NCBI GenBank assembly: GCA_000721375.1
Contig: JOGW01000002.1
Coordinates: 496,001-560,000, forward strand
Direction: 5' to 3'
DNA: 64,000 nucleotides
Origin: Streptomyces sp. NRRL B-3428
Lineage (GTDB): Bacteria; Actinomycetota; Actinomycetes; Streptomycetales; Streptomycetaceae
Part shown: in pieces, positions 53,701-62,389 of the stretch
Layout of the letters: each line of letters begins with the position of its first letter
Position numbering within the stretch: the first letter of the stretch is position 1
Program-made: the position numbers and the translations under genes
Notes under the pieces: model-generated
Told to the model about the DNA's origin: nothing
The model's database searches: none
What the model saw: the letters and a program-made list of their open reading frames with translations, nothing else

Positions 53701-55365
53701 GCGGCCACCCCACTCCCGGCCCTTCGCCACCGCCTTGCGCGCGAGAGCAAGCTGCCGGGGCGTGGGGTCGAGCACGGCGACCCGGGCATGCCCCGCTCCC
53801 GTGACCTCGCCGCCGGCCGCGCTGCGCAGCGCGGCGTCGTCGGCGTCGAGCAGCTCGGCAAGGGCGCCCGCGTCCGGTGCGGCAAGGCGCAGCAGCCGTA
53901 CGGGCTCGGACACGGTGACCGGCCGGGGGTGCGTGGGGCTCGTCGCCCCGAGGGCCGATCCCCGTACCGCCGCCGGTGCCTGTTCCAGAACCACATGCGC
54001 GTTGATCCCCCCGAACCCGAAAGCGTTCACCGCCGCCCGCCGCAGCGGCTCCTCCCACGGCCGCGCCGTGGCCACCGGCCGGAACCGGGTCTCGAGCAGC
54101 GCCGGATGCGGGTCGTCGCAGTTCAGCGTGGGCAGCAGGACGCCCCGGTGGATCGCGAGCGCCGCTTTGACCAGACCGGCCACTCCCGCCGCGGGCATCG
54201 TGTGCCCGATCATCGACTTGACCGAGCCGATCACCGCGTCCGGCGCACCCCCGCGCCCGAACACCTCGGCGAGCGTGGCCATTTCGGCCGCGTCCCCGTT
54301 CGGCGTCCCCGTGCCGTGCGCTTCGAGCAGGCCGAGCGAGCCGGGCTCGGCAGGGTCGAGCCCGGCGGCCTCCCAGGCGAGGCGCACCGCGCGGGCCTGA
54401 CCGCCCGGATCCGGGTTGACGAGGGATGCGGCGCGTCCGTCGCCCGCGACTCCCACTCCCCGTACGACCGCATAGACGCGGTCCCCGTCCCGCTGCGCGT
54501 CGGCCAGGCGCTTCAGGACCACGACGCCCGTGCCCTCGCCCATCAGGACCCCGTCCGCGTCCCGGTGGAACGGGCGGATACGGCCGCTGGGCGAGAGGGC
54601 GCGCAGCTGCGAGAAGACCGACCAGAGGGTGATGTCGTGGCAGTGGTGGACGCCGCCGGCCAGCATCACGTCGCAGCGTCCGGCGGTGAGTTCGGTGACG
54701 GCCTGGTCCAGCGCCACGAGCGAGGAGGCGCAGGCGGCGTCCACGGTGTACGCGGGGCCGCGCAGGTCGAGGCGGTTGGCGACGCGGGAGGCGGCGAAGT
54801 TGGGGACGAGGCCGATCACGGACTCGGGGCTGTCGGCCCCGAGCGCGCCCTGGAAGGCGTCCTTCACGAGCGCGAGCCGGTCCTCGCCGAGCTCGGGCAG
54901 CAACTCCCGCAGCGTACGCACGAGTTGGGCCGAGGTGCGCACCCGCTGGTCGAGGCGGGCGAGGCCCGAGGTGAGATAGCCGCCGCGGCCCAGTACGACA
55001 CCGACCCGCGCGCGGTCCGCCGGCAGCCCGCTCACCGTGTCGGCGAGCGCGGCCGCGGCCGTGCGCAGGGCGATCAGCTGGTCGGGTTCGGTGGCGGCCA
55101 CCGAACCCGGCATGATCCCGAACGCCGTCGGATCGAAGTCGGCGATCCCGTCGACGAATCCGCCGCGCCGGCAGTAGACGGCGTCGGGCCGCCCGCCCGC
55201 AGGATCGAAGTACGCCTCGCTGTCCCAGCGCCCCGCGGGCACCTCGGTCAGCGCCTCCGTACCGTCGACGAGGTTGCGCCAGTACGTCTCCAGATCGCCG
55301 GCGCCCGGCAGCGTCACCGCCATCCCGACGACGGCGACGGGCTCCTGCTGTCTCCTCGGACTCAT
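50746..55365 (-). CDS. Iterative PKS subunit: KS-AT-DH-PPTase
   Basis: 1539-residue multidomain protein. KS (about 10-445) has cysteine in DAACASSLVAL and histidines in EAHGTGTP and IGHTMPAAG. AT-like domain (about 550-870) has GHSVGEW and the downstream histidine in SGFHTPML. A Pro/Ala/Ser-rich linker (about 930-1030) leads to a hot-dog dehydratase (about 1040-1290; YLTDHCFF and LLDNVGQLLGYW). A Sfp-type phosphopantetheinyl transferase follows (about 1320-1539; GIDIEEI and WAAKEAASKAEG). It carries no ACP, so it acts on chains held by other carriers and can activate those ACPs. ATG at 55365 follows the previous stop by 8 bases; a GTG at 55377 overlapping that stop is also possible. Confidence 0.9.
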   Translation of the reverse strand: MSPRRQQEPVAVVGMAVTLPGAGDLETYWRNLVDGTEALTEVPAGRWDSEAYFDPAGGRPDAVYCRRGGFVDGIADFDPTAFGIMPGSVAATEPDQLIALRTAAAALADTVSGLPADRARVGVVLGRGGYLTSGLARLDQRVRTSAQLVRTLRELLPELGEDRLALVKDAFQGALGADSPESVIGLVPNFAASRVANRLDLRGPAYTVDAACASSLVALDQAVTELTAGRCDVMLAGGVHHCHDITLWSVFSQLRALSPSGRIRPFHRDADGVLMGEGTGVVVLKRLADAQRDGDRVYAVVRGVGVAGDGRAASLVNPDPGGQARAVRLAWEAAGLDPAEPGSLGLLEAHGTGTPNGDAAEMATLAEVFGRGGAPDAVIGSVKSMIGHTMPAAGVAGLVKAALAIHRGVLLPTLNCDDPHPALLETRFRPVATARPWEEPLRRAAVNAFGFGGINAHVVLEQAPAAVRGSALGATSPTHPRPVTVSEPVRLLRLAAPDAGALAELLDADDAALRSAAGGEVTGAGHARVAVLDPTPRQLALARKAVAKGREWGGRSDVWCAPRPLLGPAGGRTAFLFPGLEAEFTPRIDDVARRFGLPPVSFADAQVGDVAEHGAAVFGVGRLLAEALGRIGVAADAMAGHSVGEWTAMAVAGMYAPSEVDAFLRDFDPSSLRVPGLAFAAFGAPAAQIQAVLDDFPGVALSHDNAPRQSVACGPHAEVSALAERLRADGVLGQVLPFESGFHTPMLAPYLAPIEQAARGFTLRRPAVPVWSGTTAAPFPSDERAVRDLFVRHLLEPVRFRMLTEELYAAGFRAFVQLGSGQLPALVGDTLSGRPHLAVSANSPRSAGMEQLVRVAAGVWAFGGEPEFGELLGGRAGVGPAPEPVRPAAASHPMPLDLSAGLVSLDTETRDRLRTVLRDRGAVEGVREVLSHGARTRAAAQLPDSFGRSPLAAELQALLDASTETATAVLAAAAVGAPATVPPRAVPSRPGAEALSRLSTPTDNPRPAAARPDGPQAARTSSGGTPPQAPPATRTPFTISLTTLPYLTDHCFFRQRPNWPDISDRWPVVPATTLIQLMADALPKTGAALTAVHDARFLEWAVAEPAQDVVIEVADDGPGRYSVAFGRHARATLETGVLAEAPTAWQPPVAERQPTTSAQEMYDERWMFHGPLFRGVSEVTALGDRHVRGVLTTPPAPGALLDNVGQLLGYWLMATHTDRTVVFPVGIKEARFFGPHPEPGTRLDCHIRITALTETVLEADVQLVHGDSVWAEIHGWQDRRFDSPPETDAVKRFPERSTLSTEQDGGWQLVFECWPDPASRELMMRNQLAGDERTAFAQHPPRGKRQWLLGRIAAKDAVRRLLWEGGEGPVFPGEVRIANEPSGRPYAYGVHGRRLPRSEVSLAHCQEAAVALVRPQGPVGIDIEEIVERPPATVDAILGAAEHDLYRALGANPEALTRIWAAKEAASKAEGTGIQGRPRDFACTAGGPQELRVRTPSGATYRVRLTTAANPPGLPARTYVVAWTEPAETTTQATEEPTP

Positions 55366-55373
55366 GGGGCCGC

Positions 55374-57530
55374 TCACCAGCCGGACGCGGTGTAGACGAC
55401 CTCGTCGGTCTCCGAGTCGCCCCAGGCCAGTTCGCGCAGCAGGGCGAGTACACCCTCCTCCGGGTCGATCAGCTCGATCCCGCGCCGCGCGTACTCGCGG
55501 CCGAGCTCGGGGCTGACCATCCCGTCGTGCGCTCCGGTCGGCGCCCACGGTCCCCAGTGCACGGTGAGTGCGCGGGTGCCGGTGGCCTCGTGCCAGCGGC
55601 GGCCGATACGGGCGAGGGCGTCGTTGGCGGCGGCGTAGTCGATCTGGCCGCGGTTGCCGAAGACGGCCGAGATGGAGCCGAACAGGAGGGTGAAACGCGG
55701 CAGTTGAGGAAGCCGGTGCATGGCGGCGAGGAGCGTACGCGCGCCGTCGACCTTCGTCCCGTACACCCGCCGGAACGAGTCCGGGTCCTTCTCGGCGAGC
55801 AGTTTGTCCTCGATGACCCCGGCGGCGTGCACGACCCCGTCGATCCGCCCGTACATCGTGTAGGTCTCCTTGACCGCCTGCTGCACGGCCTCGGCGTCGC
55901 GCAGGTCGACGGCCCGGTAGCCGGCCGTACCGCCCGCGTCGTGGATCTCGGCGAGGGTGCTGGAGATCTCCCGCTCGGCGAGGATGCGGTTCGCGGTCCG
56001 CTCGATCTCGGCGGGCTTGAGTCCGCCGCGCGCGATGAGCGCGGAGCGCAGGGCGGCCCGGTCGCGGGCGTCGGCGAACTCGTCCGGGAGGTCGGGCAGT
56101 TCGGTTCGCCCGAGCAGTTCGATACGGCACCGCGACGCGGCCGCGAGGGCGATCGCGAACCGTGCGGTGATCCCGCGCGCCCCACCGGCAAGGACGACCA
56201 CCGAGTCCGGGCCGAGCCCGAGGACGGCCGCCTCGGCGACTCCGGTACCGGCCGGTCCGCCGCCTGCCGTGGCGAGCAGCCCGAGGCTCTGCTCCTGCGG
56301 CTCGAGGCCGTAGCGCCTGCGGTCCTTGCGCAGGACGACCGGCTCCCGGTCGGGCGCGAGCAGTTCCTCGACGATCACCTCGGCCTGCTCGGCGGCGCCC
56401 CGCGTGGCGTCCACCTCGACGCTGCGGGCGACGGTGTCCGGGTACTCGCGGGCGACGGTCCGGAAGAACCCGTCGAGGCCGCTGGTGTCCTTGGCGTGGT
56501 GCGCGGCGAGCAGCCAGCGGGGGCCGCGGCGCAGGGCGTTCTGGAACAGGGGGAAGGCGCCGGGCAGTACGGGTTCGCCGCTTTCCGCCAGCGCGCCGAC
56601 GTGGATCAGCCCGTCGAGCGCGCCTTGGTGTCCTTCGAGGTCCTCGCCGATACGGGAGGCGATGGCGCCGAGCACGGTGAGCCGCGTGACGAGCGCCTGC
56701 GCGACCGGGGTCCCGTCCCCGACCAGCACGAACCGCTTCCCCCGCAGATCCTGCGCGGCGACCGCGCCGGGGGCGGGGGCCGGGCTCAGGGGGGTGGGGG
56801 TGAGGAGGTAGCGCTTGGGTGCGGTGACGGAGAGGGCGGGTTCGGGGGCCGGGGCAGGAGCGGGCTCGGGGGCCGGCTGCGGCTCGGCTGCCGGTGCGGG
56901 GGCCGGGTCGGATTCCCTTACGGGGGTGAGGTCCTGCGGTTGTACGGTCACGGGGTCGGCGCCGAGGTCCAAGGCCCCGTGCGGGGCGCGCGGTTCGGTG
57001 TCGGCCGCAAGGGTGGGGGCGGGTGCGTCCCATGCGGTGGGCGCGGGCTCCATGGGGGCGGGTTGTGGCTCGTCGGCGGGCGCGCCGGGCAGTCCGCGTA
57101 CCGCATCGTCGTCGAGGCCGCGGCCGATCCAGGCGGGGTCCTCGGTGGGGTTGCCGTTGAGGAGCACTGCCGGGGCAGGCTCACTCGGGACGGACGCGAC
57201 GGCCGGAGCGGGCACGGCCGGAGCAGGCACGGCCGGTGCTGCCTCGGCCGCCCCCTCGCCCCCGACCCGTACCGTCAACCAGTCCGCGATGCCCGCGGCC
57301 GTACGCGCCCGGGTCAGCTCCTCAAGCTCCGCATCCGGCAGCGACCGCAGATCCACACCCGAGCCGAGCAGCCGACGCCCCAACTCCCCGGCGATCTCCG
57401 TCCGCTTGATCGAGTCCACACTCAGATCCGCTTCCAGATCCAGATCCGGCTCGATCATCTCCACCGGGTAAGCCGAGCAGGCGACGCCCCAACTCCCCGG
57501 CGATCTCCGTCCGCTTGATCGAGTCCACAC
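55374..57530 (-). CDS. PKS subunit 1, 3' part: ACP end and ketoreductase (frame broken upstream)
   Basis: About 700 residues after the frame shift. It opens with the ACP copy (SVDSIKR attachment site, ELGRRLLGSGVDLRSL), then a long Ala/Pro-rich linker (residues about 85-270). A ketoreductase follows: structural half LRGKRFVLVGDGTPVA, then catalytic half with VVVLAGGARGITARFA (NADPH), VHAAGVIEDKLL, FGSISAVFGNRG and DYAAANDAL (catalytic Ser and Tyr). The likely natural gene is joined to the 5' part; the ATG at 57530 lies in out-of-frame sequence and is not a true start. If translated separately there is no good ribosome site. Stop at 55374 precedes the next gene by 8 bases. Confidence 0.82.
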   Translation of the reverse strand: MWTRSSGRRSPGSWGVACSAYPVEMIEPDLDLEADLSVDSIKRTEIAGELGRRLLGSGVDLRSLPDAELEELTRARTAAGIADWLTVRVGGEGAAEAAPAVPAPAVPAPAVASVPSEPAPAVLLNGNPTEDPAWIGRGLDDDAVRGLPGAPADEPQPAPMEPAPTAWDAPAPTLAADTEPRAPHGALDLGADPVTVQPQDLTPVRESDPAPAPAAEPQPAPEPAPAPAPEPALSVTAPKRYLLTPTPLSPAPAPGAVAAQDLRGKRFVLVGDGTPVAQALVTRLTVLGAIASRIGEDLEGHQGALDGLIHVGALAESGEPVLPGAFPLFQNALRRGPRWLLAAHHAKDTSGLDGFFRTVAREYPDTVARSVEVDATRGAAEQAEVIVEELLAPDREPVVLRKDRRRYGLEPQEQSLGLLATAGGGPAGTGVAEAAVLGLGPDSVVVLAGGARGITARFAIALAAASRCRIELLGRTELPDLPDEFADARDRAALRSALIARGGLKPAEIERTANRILAEREISSTLAEIHDAGGTAGYRAVDLRDAEAVQQAVKETYTMYGRIDGVVHAAGVIEDKLLAEKDPDSFRRVYGTKVDGARTLLAAMHRLPQLPRFTLLFGSISAVFGNRGQIDYAAANDALARIGRRWHEATGTRALTVHWGPWAPTGAHDGMVSPELGREYARRGIELIDPEEGVLALLRELAWGDSETDEVVYTASGW

Positions 57531-60500
57531 TCAGATCCGCTTCCAGATCCAGATCCGGCTCGATCATCTCCACCGGGTAATCGAAGCCGCCACCGCCCGT
57601 CCAGTCGTCACGCACACTCGTCTCCAGACAAATCCGTCGGGCGGGCTGCAGCGCCCCGGGCAGCGGGCTGCCGTCGGCGGTGCGGACCAGATGGCCGTCG
57701 ACCGTCCAGCCGGGCACCTTGGGCTCGGCGCCCCGCGTGGCCACCACCGCCTCGCGGCCCGCGAACAGCGGCGTCGCCGCGACCGGCACACCTGCCGCGA
57801 ACAGCCGGGCGAGGGCTTCGAGATGGCCGCGCAGACCGGCGTCGGGGCGTGGTTCGAAGGGCACGGCCGCGTGCGGGCGGTCGCCGAGGATCTGGCCGAC
57901 CAGGCCGCTGAGCACCGTCCCCGGTCCGGCCTCGACGAAGACCCGCGCCCCCGCGTCGTACATCGCCTCGATCTGCTCGGCGAAGCGGACGGGTGCGCCG
58001 ATCTGCTCGGCGAGGTGGACGCGTACCTCCGCGGGAGAGGAGGCGTAGCGGGTGCCGGTGCGGTTGGCCCAGACCGGGAACTCGGGGGTGCGTACCGCGT
58101 ATCCGGCCAGCGCGGACGAGAAACGCGGCACCGCGCGGGCGACCAGCGGGCTGTGGAAGGCGCACGCGACGGGCAGCATGCGTGCGGTGAAACCGGCGCT
58201 CTCCAGCGCCTCGACCGCCTGCCGCACCGCGGCCGTGGGGCCCGAGACGACCGTCTGCTTGGGCGCGTTGTGGTTCGCGGCCACCACCTGGTCGGCGAGT
58301 CCGGCTTCGACGATGACGCGTCCGGCCTCCTCGGCGGAGGCCACGACGGCGGCCATCGTGCCGGGGTCGTCCCCGGTCGCGGCCAGGATCGCCTCGGCGC
58401 GCGCCCGGCTGAGCCCGCCGAGGGCCGACGGGTCGATGCTGCCTGCCGCGCACAGGGCGACGAGTTCGCCGTACGAGTGGCCTCCGGCCATGTCCGGCCG
58501 TACGCCCGCGAGGGTCAGCACGTCGTACGCGGCGAGCGAGACGGCGCCGAGTGCGGGCTGTGCGTGACGGGTGTCGGTGAGCCGGGCGCGCTGGGCGGTG
58601 CGCTCGGCGTCGCTGAACGCCATGGGCGGGAAGATCACCGACGCGGGTGCGCCGAGCAGATGCCGCTGGGTCTCGGGGAAGGCCGCGAAGACCTCGGCGA
58701 GCATCCCCGGACGCTGGCTTCCCTGACCGGGGAAGAGGAAGGCGACCTGGCCGTCGAGCCCGTCGGTGTCCGCCGGGAAGACTCCCGCGCCGCGCTTTGC
58801 GTCCAGCAAGTCACGGAGCAGAGAGGGCAGTTGGTCGAGCGAGTCGGCGACCACCGCACCGAAGGACGTACGGGCGCCCACCTCCGCACGCCGGGCCGCC
58901 GCGAGCGCCAGGTCCCGAAGCCGCCAGGCCCCGGACTCCGCCAGGGCGAGGGTCTCTTCGACGGCCTCGCGGGTACGGAAGGTGAACAGCTCGGCGGGCC
59001 ACTGCGCGCTGCCCTGCCGGGGCGGGACCCCACCCTCGTAAGCCTGCAGCACTACGTGGAAGTTGGTGCCGCCGAACCCGAACGCGCTGACCCCGGCGGC
59101 CCGGCGCGCGGGCGGCTCGGCCCAGGGCAGGGCGCGCCCGTGGAAGGCGAACGGGCTGTCCGCCTCCGACCAGGCCGGGTTGGGCTCGGTGACGTGGAGG
59201 GTCGGCGGGCGCACGCCCGTGTGCAGGGCGAGGGCCGTCTTGATGAGTCCGGCGAGTCCGGCCGCGCACTTGGTGTGCCCGATCTGCGATTTCACCGAGC
59301 CGACCACGCAGGCGCCGGGCTCGGCGCCCGACTCTGCGAACACCTCGGAAAGGACGGTCAGTTCGGTGCGGTCGCCGACCACCGTGCCGGTGCCGTGCGC
59401 CTCGACGAGGCCGACGTCGGCGGGTGAGATACGGGCCTGGGCGTAGGCCCGCTCCAGAGCGGCTCGCTGGCCCTCGGGGCGCGGGGCGGTGAGGCCGAGC
59501 GAACGGCCGTCGCTCGCCGCGCCGACCCCCTTGATGACGGCGTAGATCCGGTCGCCGTCCCGCTCCGCGTCCACACGCCGCTTGAGGACCACGCACGCGA
59601 CGCCCTCGCCGAGCGCGATCCCGTCGGCATCGGCGGCGAAGGGCTTGCAGCGGCCGGTCTTGGAGAGGGCGTGCACGGAGGAGAAGAGCAGGAAGTCGTT
59701 GATGCCGTTGTGCAGGTCCGCGCCACCGCACAGCGCGACATCCGCGGCCCCGGAGACCAGTTCCTTGCAGGCCACGTCCACGGCCGTGAGCGAGGAGGCG
59801 CAGGCCGCGTCGACGGTGAAGTTGGCGCCGCCGAGGTCGAGTCGGTTGGCGATCCGGCCGGAGATGACGTTGGAGAGCAGGCCGGGGAAGGAGTCCTCGG
59901 TCAGCTTCGGCAGCTGCTGCTCGATGCCTTCCGGGAGGCGCCCGAGATACGAGGGCAGGACGGTCCGCAGGGTCGTCGCATTCGACGTATCGCTGCCGGC
60001 CTCCGCGCCGAAGACCACACAGGTGCGCTCGCGCGGGAACTCCTTGCGGTCGAGTCCGGCGTCCTTGAGCGCGCGTCGGGCCGCTTCGAGGGCGAGCAGC
60101 TGGACCGGCTCGATGCTGGCGAGCGAGGCCGGCGGAATGCCGTACGCCAACGGGTCGAAGGGGATCCTCGGCAGGAAGCCGCCCCACTTGGAGGCGGAGA
60201 TGTCGTGCGCCTCGGCGTCCTCGCCGTAGTGCAGCGCCGTGTCCCAGCGCTCGACGGGGACCTCGGTGACGGCGTCGGTACCGCTGAGGATCTGCGCCCA
60301 GAAGGCGTCGAGGTCGGGGGCGCCCGGGAAGATCGCGGACATGCCGACCACGGCGATGTCGAGGGCGTCGGGCACCTTGACCTCGGCGGGCTCGTGAGCC
60401 GTACGGAGCTCGGCGACCCGCCTCGCGTAGAACTCGGCAGCGCGGTCGGCCACCCCGTGGTGCAGCTCGGCGACCGTGGTCGTGGCGCCGCGCAGGACCG

Positions 60501-62292
60501 CCACCTCCCCGGCCATGAACATGCCCTCGCCGACCTGGCGCTCCTCGTCCACGTCGACGAGTTCGTCGCCGATCCGCTCGATGCCCTTGCTGGCGATACG
60601 CAGCCGGCCGACGTTGAGCCGCTCCAGCTCCTCCCAGGCCTGCCGGTCGGGTACGCCCTGCTCGCGCAGCTCGTCCTTGTACGACTGGTAGGCGGCCGTG
60701 AACGCGCTGGGGACGCAGCGGGTGGCGTGGCCGGGTGCGGTGTGGAGCAGTTCGGTGGACTCGGCGTCCAGGACGGCCTGCTGGAAGAGCGGGCGGATCG
60801 CACCGCAGGCCACGGCCTCCTCGGTGAAGAGGTAGGCGGTGCCCATCAGGACACCGGTGGCGACGCCCTTCGCGGTCAGCGGTGCGGCGAGCGCGGCGAC
60901 CATGGCGGCCGAGCGCTCGTCGTGGATACCGCCCGCGAACAGGACCTGCACCTCGGCCGGGTCCAGGTCGTTGACGGCCAGGAAGTCCTCGAGGACGGCG
61001 AGTTGGGCCTCCCAGAGCGGGAAGCTGTTGCGCGGCCCGATGTGTCCGCCGCATTCGGCGCCCTCGAAGACGAACCGCCGTGCGCCCGCCGCGAGGAACT
61101 GGCCGAGCAGTCCGGGCGAGGGGACGTGCAGGAAGGTGACGATGCCGTCGGCTTCGAGGTCGGCGGCCTGCGAGGGGCGGCCGCCGGCGATCACGACATG
61201 GCTGGGGCGCAGTTCCCGTACGGCTTCGAGCTGGGCGGTGCGTACCTCCTCGGGCGCGAAGCCGAGGATGCCGACGCCCCAGGAGCGGTCGCCGAGGGCT
61301 TCGCGGGTCTGCTCCAGCATGGCGCGGGTCTGCTCGCGGCCCGCGAGCGCGAGGGCGATGAACGGGAGTCCGCCGCCGTCCGCGACGGCCGCGGCGAACC
61401 TGGCCTGGTCGCTGACCCTGGTCATCGGGCCCTGGGCGACGGGCAGCGGGGTGCCGAGGGCGCGGCACATGGCGGAGCCGGCGCGCAGGGCGTCGCCGTC
61501 GGCGTGCAGGGCCTGGTCGATTCCGGCGGTGACGGCCTGGAGCGCGTGGTTCACGGTGGCGTACTTCGCGGCGAACCGAGCCGCCAGGAAGGCGTCCTGC
61601 CCGAGCGGGAGCAGGTGCTCACGCAGCGCCTCGGGGAGGCCGGGGCGGCGGCGGTCGAGTACGCGGCTGCCCGCGACGATCACGGTCTCGGAGCCGTCGG
61701 CGGTACGCAGGAACGCGCCCACCGCGGGCGGCACCTCGGCCTCCTCCAGGAGGGCGAGCTGTACGTCGAGCACCACGCCGCGTGCGCCCGCGAGCACCGC
61801 CGCGGCCGCGGTGTGCGGGCCGATGCCGCCGCAGGCCCAGACGGGCACGGCCTCGCCCACGGCGGCGAGCACCCGCTGCAGCAGGACGAAGGTCGACAAC
61901 TCCCCGCAGGGACCGCCGCATTCACTGCCGCGTACGACGAGGCCCGAGGCGCCGTCGCGCACCGCGCGCTCGGCCTCGGCGGCGCTGCGGACCTCCACGA
62001 GGACGGTGGGCGCGGGGATGTCGGCGACGCTCCAGGGGGCGTCGGGGGCGAGCAGGACGGTGTGCGGTCCCGCGCTGTCGCGCAGTTCGTCGGGTTCGAG
62101 ACCCGGGTGCGCGCCGATCCGGACGCCGAAAGCACCGGGCGCCCAGCGACGGGCGAGCGTGAGGGCCTCGCGGGCTCGGCGCCCGCCACTGCCGAGGTCC
62201 AGGACACCGAGTCCGCCGGCTCGGGAGACGGCGGCGGCGAGTCGCGCGTTCGGCTCACCGAACGGGCTGACGCCGATGACGGTCTGCGTCAC
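57322..62292 (-). CDS. PKS subunit 1, 5' part: NMO-NMO-KS-AT-ACP (frameshifted end)
   Basis: 1656 residues as the frame reads. Two tandem nitronate-monooxygenase/PfaD-like TIM-barrel domains (about 1-250 and 280-600) would act as a flavin enoyl reductase. The second has AECGGHIGP, whereas the first has SECGGPCGE without the histidine. KS (about 645-1080) has DAACASSL, EAHGTGT and IGHTKCAAG. AT (about 1165-1490) has GHSYGEL and CAFHSPL. An ACP core at about 1570-1605 follows. The GTG at 62292 is preferred because AGAGGAG lies 9 bases upstream. After the ACP a 109-base duplication shifts the frame and the last ~48 residues are nonsense. Without it the gene is one 2269-residue protein ending in the ketoreductase. 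Confidence 0.88.
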   Translation of the reverse strand: MTQTVIGVSPFGEPNARLAAAVSRAGGLGVLDLGSGGRRAREALTLARRWAPGAFGVRIGAHPGLEPDELRDSAGPHTVLLAPDAPWSVADIPAPTVLVEVRSAAEAERAVRDGASGLVVRGSECGGPCGELSTFVLLQRVLAAVGEAVPVWACGGIGPHTAAAAVLAGARGVVLDVQLALLEEAEVPPAVGAFLRTADGSETVIVAGSRVLDRRRPGLPEALREHLLPLGQDAFLAARFAAKYATVNHALQAVTAGIDQALHADGDALRAGSAMCRALGTPLPVAQGPMTRVSDQARFAAAVADGGGLPFIALALAGREQTRAMLEQTREALGDRSWGVGILGFAPEEVRTAQLEAVRELRPSHVVIAGGRPSQAADLEADGIVTFLHVPSPGLLGQFLAAGARRFVFEGAECGGHIGPRNSFPLWEAQLAVLEDFLAVNDLDPAEVQVLFAGGIHDERSAAMVAALAAPLTAKGVATGVLMGTAYLFTEEAVACGAIRPLFQQAVLDAESTELLHTAPGHATRCVPSAFTAAYQSYKDELREQGVPDRQAWEELERLNVGRLRIASKGIERIGDELVDVDEERQVGEGMFMAGEVAVLRGATTTVAELHHGVADRAAEFYARRVAELRTAHEPAEVKVPDALDIAVVGMSAIFPGAPDLDAFWAQILSGTDAVTEVPVERWDTALHYGEDAEAHDISASKWGGFLPRIPFDPLAYGIPPASLASIEPVQLLALEAARRALKDAGLDRKEFPRERTCVVFGAEAGSDTSNATTLRTVLPSYLGRLPEGIEQQLPKLTEDSFPGLLSNVISGRIANRLDLGGANFTVDAACASSLTAVDVACKELVSGAADVALCGGADLHNGINDFLLFSSVHALSKTGRCKPFAADADGIALGEGVACVVLKRRVDAERDGDRIYAVIKGVGAASDGRSLGLTAPRPEGQRAALERAYAQARISPADVGLVEAHGTGTVVGDRTELTVLSEVFAESGAEPGACVVGSVKSQIGHTKCAAGLAGLIKTALALHTGVRPPTLHVTEPNPAWSEADSPFAFHGRALPWAEPPARRAAGVSAFGFGGTNFHVVLQAYEGGVPPRQGSAQWPAELFTFRTREAVEETLALAESGAWRLRDLALAAARRAEVGARTSFGAVVADSLDQLPSLLRDLLDAKRGAGVFPADTDGLDGQVAFLFPGQGSQRPGMLAEVFAAFPETQRHLLGAPASVIFPPMAFSDAERTAQRARLTDTRHAQPALGAVSLAAYDVLTLAGVRPDMAGGHSYGELVALCAAGSIDPSALGGLSRARAEAILAATGDDPGTMAAVVASAEEAGRVIVEAGLADQVVAANHNAPKQTVVSGPTAAVRQAVEALESAGFTARMLPVACAFHSPLVARAVPRFSSALAGYAVRTPEFPVWANRTGTRYASSPAEVRVHLAEQIGAPVRFAEQIEAMYDAGARVFVEAGPGTVLSGLVGQILGDRPHAAVPFEPRPDAGLRGHLEALARLFAAGVPVAATPLFAGREAVVATRGAEPKVPGWTVDGHLVRTADGSPLPGALQPARRICLETSVRDDWTGGGGFDYPVEMIEPDLDLEADLSVDSIKRTEIAGELGRRLLGLPGGDDRAGSGSGSGSECGLDQADGDRRGVGASAARLGCGSAVAAGCGA
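57362..57579. repeat. 109-base tandem duplication within the ACP coding region
   Basis: Copy 1 (57362-57470) and copy 2 (57471-57579) are identical except one base (C at 57372, G at 57481), which is synonymous in arginine codons (CGG/CGC). 109 is not a multiple of three, so the second copy moves the frame. Each copy encodes the ACP core from YPVEMIEPDLDLEADL to ELGRRLLG. Confidence 0.97.
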
Positions 62293-62389
62293 GGAAGCGG
62301 GCTCCTCTGGTACGGGGTCTTGTACGGTGCGCTGCTGTACGACAATCCGACTCAAAGCGGAACGTAAGGGATCACTCCTCGCCGTGCAA

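Noticed and set aside
55366..57033. N-terminal extension of the KS-AT-DH-PPTase frame back to 57033
   Set aside because: This stretch is arginine-rich shadow of the ketoreductase gene; protein sequence typical of a KS begins at MSPRRQQEPVAVVGM at 55365.
50449..62292. Modular (assembly-line) PKS
   Set aside because: Only one ketoreductase and dehydratase over two proteins, an in-cis PPTase and NMO-type reductase; this fits an iterative, PUFA-like system.
59671..62367. 898-codon plus-strand frame opposite the first PKS gene
   Set aside because: Mirror of GC-rich PKS codons. The minus strand has intact NMO and KS motifs.
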